Position numbers and translations under genes: made by a program
The notes under the pieces: model-generated
What the model saw: the letters and a program-made list of their open reading frames with translations, nothing else
What the model was told of the DNA's origin: nothing
The model's database searches: none
Shown: positions 14,462 to 18,313 of the stretch, in pieces
Position numbering within the stretch: position 1 is the first letter of the stretch
Layout of the letters: every line of letters starts with the position of its first letter
NCBI GenBank assembly: GCA_045601305.1
Contig: JAZRZG010000123.1
Coordinates: 1-18,313, forward strand
Source of the DNA: Equadaptatus sp045601305
GTDB taxonomy: Bacteria > Synergistota > Synergistia > Synergistales > Synergistaceae
Direction: 5' to 3'
Length of the DNA stretch: 18,313 bases

Positions 14462-14575
14462 CAGGATTCTCTATAAGAAAAATCAGCTGAAAAACAGCTT
14501 TACCCAGTCGCGCGGACAGACGGGCATCTGTGTGGCGTGACATTTTTGTTTGCCCCTATACCACATATTTCAGAA

Positions 14576-14602
14576 AAAATGTCATTTGACAAATGACATT
14601 TT
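14576..14602. promoter_or_regulatory. 27-bp palindrome, candidate operator
   Basis: AAAATGTCATTTG (14576-14588) is mirrored exactly at 14590-14602 around a central A. It spans the -35 slot of the TATAAT at 14619-14624. A further TGACATTTT half-site lies at 14538-14546 on the same strand. It is AT-rich and not followed by a continuous T-run, so an operator is favoured over a terminator. Confidence 0.55.
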
Positions 14603-14618
14603 CAAAATAATTTTCTCG

Positions 14619-14624
14619 TATAAT
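14619..14624 (+). promoter_or_regulatory. Upstream -10 box of the R-M region
   Basis: A perfect TATAAT stands 16 bp after the palindrome. The -35 slot lies in the palindrome's right arm and has no close TTGACA match; the TTGACA at 14586-14591 is 27 bp away, too far for a standard promoter. Confidence 0.4.
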
Positions 14625-14694
14625 TCGTGGCAGATAACGAACAGCCAATGTTGCATAAAAGGCGGTCATGTTATTTGGGGAGATGTAAACGTAT

Positions 14695-14868
14695 ATGTAT
14701 GGCATAGGCAATGGTATAGGCGATTGCGAAAATCTTTATATAAGTTTTGGAAAATATGCTGAAAACAGTTATAATATAGATGTCTTTCGGAGTTTTGTGC
14801 TGTGGCATATGCTTCGAGGTTATGTGGAGGATGTCCAAATATATGCAAGCTTTAAGAACTCAAATTAG
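14695..14868 (+). CDS. Possible small ORF ahead of the endonuclease gene
   Basis: A 57-codon frame starts with ATG at 14695, with GGAGAT (14679-14684) ten bases upstream, and ends with TAG at 14866. The product begins MYGIGNGIGDCENLYISFGK and shows no recognised motif. It overlaps the endonuclease gene if that starts at 14831, but not if it starts at 14897. The strong promoter at 14747-14775 sits inside it. It could be a leader peptide or a small regulator; chance in AT-rich DNA is equally likely. Confidence 0.2.
   Translation: MYGIGNGIGDCENLYISFGKYAENSYNIDVFRSFVLWHMLRGYVEDVQIYASFKNSN
14747..14775 (+). promoter_or_regulatory. Main promoter of the restriction-modification operon
   Basis: TTGGAA (14747-14752) and TATAAT (14770-14775) are separated by exactly 17 bp, giving a predicted transcript start near 14782, about 50 bp before the favoured start codon at 14831. 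Confidence 0.7.
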
Positions 14869-16489
14869 TAAAAAACCTGAAAGAAGGGTTGCAACGATGT
14901 GGGAGCGTTTACCCGTGGATAATCGTACAGTATATAAGAGGCTTATACTTGCCTTTGCGTATCTCTCTGAATTATTTGAACAAAAAGCTTCGGCAGACAA
15001 CTCTCAAAACAGAGCCCCTATAGTCAACTCAAAATATCAGGAAACAGTATTTCAGAAGGCATTTAACGCTGTTTGTGAGGATAATAAAAATACTTCGTAT
15101 GATGCGTCATTGGTAAATGTTGAAAATGGTGTTGCAGTTAAATATTTAGTTGGAATTAAGACCTTTGGCATAGAAAGTGGCTTACAGAAAATCGCACAGT
15201 TTAAAACTAATCATAATCAATGGGCTGACCTGATTCAGCAAATGAACAGCAACGTAAAAGACTGTGAGCATAAGACTAAAGCGGATATTAATACAGCTAA
15301 CAAAGAACTTTATCTGCGATTAGCGAAAGAAGTCGCATCTTTGCGTAATGACCGCATTGACTCCTCTATTGCGCAGATAAAAGGCTTTGAGGTTGCAGAG
15401 AGTGACAAGAATTTGGAATCAGTATACCATGTTTTAATGTCATCGAAAAGCGGGGAAACTCCCCAAATTTATGTCGGTGAAACTGATTATGATAAAATTG
15501 ATATAGAAAATATTGAAGTTTGTGGCTGTACTAAGTCTAAAAATCCAACTAATTTTACGTTTTCAGACGGTAAGCATAAATATGAATATACATCGGCTGA
15601 CAGTCAGCTTCTGATGGATTTTGATAATAAAAATATAGTGCAAGAAACGTGGGATGTTCAATATGCACCTGATGCATTTGAAATAATATCAGGATTAGCA
15701 GATAAGTTTTTAAGTACATCTGAAATCGAAGATGTTAAACAAATTATTCAAAGTGACTTATCGAAAAACATTAAAGAGTCATATTCTTGGATGATAAAGA
15801 TTGAACGGGCATCTGGATATAACAGTTTTTATGGAGCAGGAAGCAAACTGGGAATAGATGACAGACAACATAAGATAGATAAGATTTCAGAAACCTATAA
15901 GGATAATGTTAATACTAATGTTTTCTGCCAAGTAATTGAAAAGCTTAAGGTGTATCTTTTGGCAAACAATAAGCAGGTTGACAAATTTGATTTAAGGGAA
16001 AATATCCTTTGTTTATTAAAAGAGCAGTCGAACAGCGATTTTACAAGGGATGTTAAAAAACTTCTATATAGACCTAAAAACGAGATTTACATCCCAATTC
16101 CAAATTCAAGAGAGTTTCACGATATGCATCCAGATTTTTTTGGTAAAAGTATAGGAACGTTTAAGGATAACAGCGATAAACTCGCGATAGATGATAAAGA
16201 AAAACGCAGCTTTACCCTAGTATTTGAACCATCAGGGGCAGTTATGGAAGCTTTTATTACACAGGCAAATGGTAAAGCGATACAGTCGCTGTATAAACAG
16301 TCTGAACTCGGCAAATGGCTTTTGCGCGGAGTATTTCAGTTAAAGGAATATGAACTTCTCACACAAGAGCGGCTTAATGAACTCGAAATAAATGGGATAA
16401 GACTGTACAAAACAGAATTATCGGATGATATTCATTTGGAATTTGTATGGATAGACGAAGATAACAAACCAAAAGACTGTATAAATTAA
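14831..16489 (+). CDS. Probable type II restriction endonuclease (family not recognised)
   Basis: A ~552-residue soluble protein with no signal peptide or membrane segment. Its function is inferred mainly from its place: directly upstream (18 bp) of a C5-cytosine methyltransferase and near vsr. Near the N-terminus, YDASL (Asp91) followed by VKYLVGIKTFG (Lys110) could be a D...xxK nuclease core of the PD-(D/E)xK type, but the acidic residue before the Lys is replaced (Val-Gly-Ile-Lys), so this is uncertain. Other notable segments are LPVDNRTVYKRL, LQKIAQFKTNHNQW, and a C-terminal part (VFEPSGAVMEAFITQANGKA) that could contact DNA. Starts at 14780, 14822, 14843 and 14897 are also in frame; 14831 is ten bases after AGGT, and 14897 has AGAAGG. 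Codon use is AT-rich, unlike the genes before 14254. Confidence 0.6.
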   Translation: MSKYMQALRTQISKKPERRVATMWERLPVDNRTVYKRLILAFAYLSELFEQKASADNSQNRAPIVNSKYQETVFQKAFNAVCEDNKNTSYDASLVNVENGVAVKYLVGIKTFGIESGLQKIAQFKTNHNQWADLIQQMNSNVKDCEHKTKADINTANKELYLRLAKEVASLRNDRIDSSIAQIKGFEVAESDKNLESVYHVLMSSKSGETPQIYVGETDYDKIDIENIEVCGCTKSKNPTNFTFSDGKHKYEYTSADSQLLMDFDNKNIVQETWDVQYAPDAFEIISGLADKFLSTSEIEDVKQIIQSDLSKNIKESYSWMIKIERASGYNSFYGAGSKLGIDDRQHKIDKISETYKDNVNTNVFCQVIEKLKVYLLANNKQVDKFDLRENILCLLKEQSNSDFTRDVKKLLYRPKNEIYIPIPNSREFHDMHPDFFGKSIGTFKDNSDKLAIDDKEKRSFTLVFEPSGAVMEAFITQANGKAIQSLYKQSELGKWLLRGVFQLKEYELLTQERLNELEINGIRLYKTELSDDIHLEFVWIDEDNKPKDCIN

Positions 16490-16507
16490 CGGTTGGGGGA
16501 TAACGTT

Positions 16508-17485
16508 ATGGAAAAGCTTAAATGTGCTTCATTTTTTGCAGGAGTAGGAGGAATTGATTTAGGTTTTGAAAAAACCGGAAAGTTTGAGGTCGTATATGCA
16601 AATGAATTTGACCCTTATCCTGTGAAAACATATGAAATGAATTCCGGTCTCAAAGTTGACTGCCGTGATATACATGATGTTGCACCGGTTGATATTAAAG
16701 AACCTGTTGGTGTTTTCCTTGCAGGTTTTCCGTGTCAAGCTTTCAGTATAGCAGGCTACAGAAAAGGCTTTGAAGATGAAAAAGGCAGGGGCATACTCTT
16801 CTTTGAACTGTTGAGACTGATAAAAGATGTAAAACCTGCGGTACTGTTTTTAGAAAACGTAAAAAACCTAAAGACACACGATAACGGAAATACATACAAG
16901 GCTATTATGGCAGCGTTAAAAAACGAGGGTTATTTTGCCGGCTCGTATATTCTTAATGCTATGGAATACGGCAATATACCTCAAAATAGAGAGCGCATCT
17001 ATATCATTGCGTTCAAGGACGAAACAAAGTATAAAAATTTTTTTGACAAGGAACTTGAACCGTTAAAATTAACAATACGTTTGAATGATATAATCGATTT
17101 CAACTGCAAACAACCGGAAAAGTATTACTATACAGAGGGAAAATATAAGGGAGATATATATGAGAAACTTTTAGCCGCAATGGATGATTCCAATGCTGTT
17201 TATCAGTGGCGTCGTAAATATGTGCGCAAAAATATGAGCGGGGTAATTCCGACACTCACCGCAAACCAAGGAGAAGGGGGACATAATGTCTGCCTGATTA
17301 AAACAAAATACGGAATAAGAAAAATGACCCCGCATGAATGTTTTTGCGCCCAAGGATTTCCCAAGGATTTTAAACTGCCTGAAGATATGGCTGAATCACG
17401 CTTGTACAAACAAGCAGGAAATTCTGTCTGCGTTAGTGTCATTCAAAGACTTGCGGAAAAGATTGCTGAAGTTTGTGGAAAGTAA
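16508..17485 (+). CDS. DNA (cytosine-5)-methyltransferase of a type II R-M system
   Basis: A complete 325-residue m5C methyltransferase that marks cytosine in a short DNA target. Motif I is FFAGVGGIDLGFE, motif IV is AGFPCQAFSIAG with catalytic Cys76, motif VI is LENVKNL, motif VIII is QNRERIYIIAF, and motif X is KQAGNSVCVSVIQ. The conserved core looks most like M.HhaI by eye (GFPCQAFSI, KGFED, THDNGNT). The target-recognition region between VIII and IX (about residues 185-260, including VYQWRRKYVRKN and GVIPTLTANQGEGGHN) differs from HhaI, so the target cannot be predicted. ATG at 16508 lies eight bases after GGGGG. It probably shares a transcript with the endonuclease gene. It ends one base before the convergent vsr stop. 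Confidence 0.93.
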   Translation: MEKLKCASFFAGVGGIDLGFEKTGKFEVVYANEFDPYPVKTYEMNSGLKVDCRDIHDVAPVDIKEPVGVFLAGFPCQAFSIAGYRKGFEDEKGRGILFFELLRLIKDVKPAVLFLENVKNLKTHDNGNTYKAIMAALKNEGYFAGSYILNAMEYGNIPQNRERIYIIAFKDETKYKNFFDKELEPLKLTIRLNDIIDFNCKQPEKYYYTEGKYKGDIYEKLLAAMDDSNAVYQWRRKYVRKNMSGVIPTLTANQGEGGHNVCLIKTKYGIRKMTPHECFCAQGFPKDFKLPEDMAESRLYKQAGNSVCVSVIQRLAEKIAEVCGK

Positions 17486-17486
17486 A

Positions 17487-17903
17487 TTATAGATTGCACC
17501 AAATATTATATATACGGTCAGCGCATTTTTCCGTGTTTTGCTTTATGTCATGTTCCCAAAAGCGCAAGACTATCCAACCGAGTTCTTCAAGTCTTGCGTT
17601 GATTTCTTTGTCGCGTTGCATATTGCGCTCAATTTTGGGAATCCAGTATTCTTTGCGGGATTTAATTTGATTTTTTCTTGTGTCCCAGTCATATCCGTGC
17701 CAAAATTCACCGTCGCAGAAGACGGCAATTTTTTTGCCGATAAAGGCTATATCTGGCTTGCCTATGATTTTTGAACAGTTTTTGCGGTAGCGCATGCCCA
17801 TTGCCCATACAGCTTTTCTAAGGGCAATTTCAATTTTGCTGTCCTTTGAATGGATAGCCTGCATGTTCTTTCTGCGTTGCTCTTGAGTAAGATTATCTGT
17901 CAT
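17487..17903 (-). CDS. vsr: Very short patch repair endonuclease Vsr
   Basis: The 138-residue protein is a Vsr endonuclease, which nicks next to T in T:G mismatches that arise when 5-methylcytosine deaminates, undoing the mutagenic effect of the neighbouring methyltransferase. The start LTQEQRRKNMQAIHSKDSKIE matches the family. The active-site residues match E. coli Vsr numbering: Asp51 in GKPDIAF, Phe62, Trp68 and His69 in EFWHG. The His/Cys run after FWH in E. coli is not kept here (FWHGYDWD). The C-terminal RNMQRDKEINARLEELGWIVLRFWEHDI is typical. MTDNLTQEQ is chosen as the start; a longer frame to 18044 runs through a hairpin and is not family-like. It converges with the methyltransferase gene, the two stops one base apart. 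Confidence 0.93.
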   Translation of the reverse strand: MTDNLTQEQRRKNMQAIHSKDSKIEIALRKAVWAMGMRYRKNCSKIIGKPDIAFIGKKIAVFCDGEFWHGYDWDTRKNQIKSRKEYWIPKIERNMQRDKEINARLEELGWIVLRFWEHDIKQNTEKCADRIYNIWCNL

Positions 17904-17909
17904 GTACTG

Positions 17910-17915
17910 ATTATA
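17910..17915 (-). promoter_or_regulatory. -10 box of vsr, giving a nearly leaderless mRNA
   Basis: A perfect TATAAT on the minus strand ends only six bases before the vsr ATG. Transcription would begin at or next to the start codon. No ribosome site is seen. TTTACA at 17936-17941 could be a -35 but at 20 bp. Confidence 0.45.
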
Positions 17916-17947
17916 CATTGTTAAATGAATTTGGGTGTAAATAAATT

Positions 17948-17980
17948 CACAAGCGGAACGTTGCGCTCCGCTTGTGTTTT
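17948..17980. terminator. Hairpin upstream of vsr, terminator-like
   Basis: CACAAGCGGA (17948-17957) and TCCGCTTGTG (17967-17976) form a perfect 10-bp stem. TTTT follows on +, AATTTATTT on -. It could stop transcripts entering vsr from upstream or readthrough from the methyltransferase side. Confidence 0.6.
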
Positions 17981-18024
17981 GCAGGGCAGAAGAGTGGTAC
18001 AATTCCAATGGACAATCACAATAA

Positions 18025-18054
18025 AACGGCTTGGGAAGTCCCAAGCCGTTATTT
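18025..18054. terminator. Strong bidirectional terminator
   Basis: AACGGCTTGGGA (18025-18036) pairs perfectly over 12 bp with TCCCAAGCCGTT (18039-18050), loop AG, followed by ATTTT on + and by TTTTATTG on -. Its AACGGCTTG core is the same as that of the terminator at 1691-1712. Confidence 0.85.
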
Positions 18055-18185
18055 TAACCTAAATTTCCATTTGGGTACAAGAAACAACAGGCACCAGTAT
18101 CGTTTTCGCAGAAAAATATCAAAAATAGATTTCTGACTCCGATATCCAATTCCTGAAGGAGAATTTTGAACTGGCAGTTTTTCAT
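18054..18185 (-). CDS. Small 43-residue ORF, Cys/Phe-rich, unknown
   Basis: A minus-strand frame starts with ATG at 18185 (MKNCQFKILLQELDIGVRN...) and stops at 18054-18056, right before the terminator at 18025-18050. The product is Phe- and Cys-rich (FLIFFCENDTGACCFLYPNG) and shows no known domain. No ribosome site is visible. It lies 14 bases after the stop of another minus-strand frame, so both may be pieces of a repeated element or broken gene. Confidence 0.3.
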   Translation of the reverse strand: MKNCQFKILLQELDIGVRNLFLIFFCENDTGACCFLYPNGNLG

Positions 18186-18203
18186 TGCTTTTTTGTGTTT
18201 CAG

Positions 18204-18313
18204 CCTTCGGCAATTTTGGCTAAAGCCTTGAAAAACCCTGATTCTGACTGCATTCCCGTACAGCCTGCCCGCTTTGCCGCCCTAAAACGAGTTAAGTGCG
18301 AAGTCCGCAACCC
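18204..18313 (-). pseudogene. 3' end of a minus-strand frame, possibly a repeat or gene remnant
   Basis: Reading the minus strand from the window edge gives an open frame (...RFRAAKRAGCTGMQSESG and FFKALAKIAEG) ending in a TGA at 18204-18206. The start lies outside the window. No family is recognised. Near the edge the minus strand reads CGCACTTAACTCG, which echoes the heptamer repeats at 1330-1378. Confidence 0.25.

Larger units (their letters stand above)
14321..14830. other. Long AT-rich 5' region of the restriction-modification island
   Basis: About 510 bp without a firm gene. It holds a 93-bp inverted-repeat element (14369-14461), a small AGCTG/CAGCT hairpin (14485-14499), a 27-bp palindrome (14576-14602) with an extra half-site at 14538-14546, two candidate promoters (-10 at 14619-14624 and at 14770-14775) and a doubtful 57-codon ORF (14695-14868). 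Confidence 0.6.

Noticed and set aside
14485..14499. AGCTG/CAGCT hairpin as a minus-strand terminator
   Set aside because: Only a 5-bp stem, and no minus-strand gene lies upstream that would need it.
14550..14762. 70-codon plus-strand frame beginning with TTG
   Set aside because: Runs through the palindrome and the -10 box and has no ribosome site.
17904..18044. N-terminal extension of vsr to 18044
   Set aside because: It would translate through a terminator-like hairpin, and Vsr proteins start at the MTDxLTxEQR segment.

Overview
The window looks like a chromosomal segment of a diderm anaerobic bacterium, most likely of the Synergistota. This is an inference. It rests on an outer-membrane autotransporter beta-barrel (diderm) beside genes usually met in Firmicutes: a UgtP/MGDG-type glycosyltransferase, a YugP-type membrane protease, a PASTA protein between rsmB and rpe, and a But/AbfT-type CoA-transferase. 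No rRNA, tRNA, CRISPR array or intact transposase was seen.

Layout. Positions 1-1329 carry the 3' end of an autotransporter gene. A roughly 385-bp non-coding stretch follows, full of 7-bp tandem repeats and with what looks like a leftover autotransporter tail. A lipid glycosyltransferase gene (-) and a Ppx/GppA phosphatase gene (+) diverge from a shared promoter region (2819-2919). Then come, all on +, an orphan ArsD-like gene, a secreted N-acetylmuramoyl-L-alanine amidase, a CoA-transferase, a WYL-type regulator whose promoter holds a perfect 26-bp palindrome, a DegT/DnrJ/EryC1/StrS-like protein that seems to lack the catalytic lysine, and a membrane zinc protease.

Positions 9570-13854 form a tightly overlapping operon: rsmB, an orphan PASTA protein, rpe and a RodZ-like gene. 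In many Firmicutes the neighbourhood rsmB-(rlmN)-prpC-prkC-rsgA-rpe carries a PASTA Ser/Thr kinase. Here only a PASTA module on a membrane anchor remains, with no kinase or phosphatase. A convergent gene for a small secreted protein (-) shares a bidirectional terminator with this operon. The small protein resembles a degenerate superoxide-reductase domain.

From about 14254 to the window end the DNA is visibly more AT-rich. This part is a restriction-modification-type island: a 5' region with a 93-bp inverted-repeat element, a 27-bp palindrome and two candidate promoters; a large probable restriction endonuclease of no family I can name; a C5-cytosine methyltransferase; and, convergent with it, a Vsr mismatch endonuclease. 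The last 270 bp hold a short gene remnant or small ORF on the minus strand.
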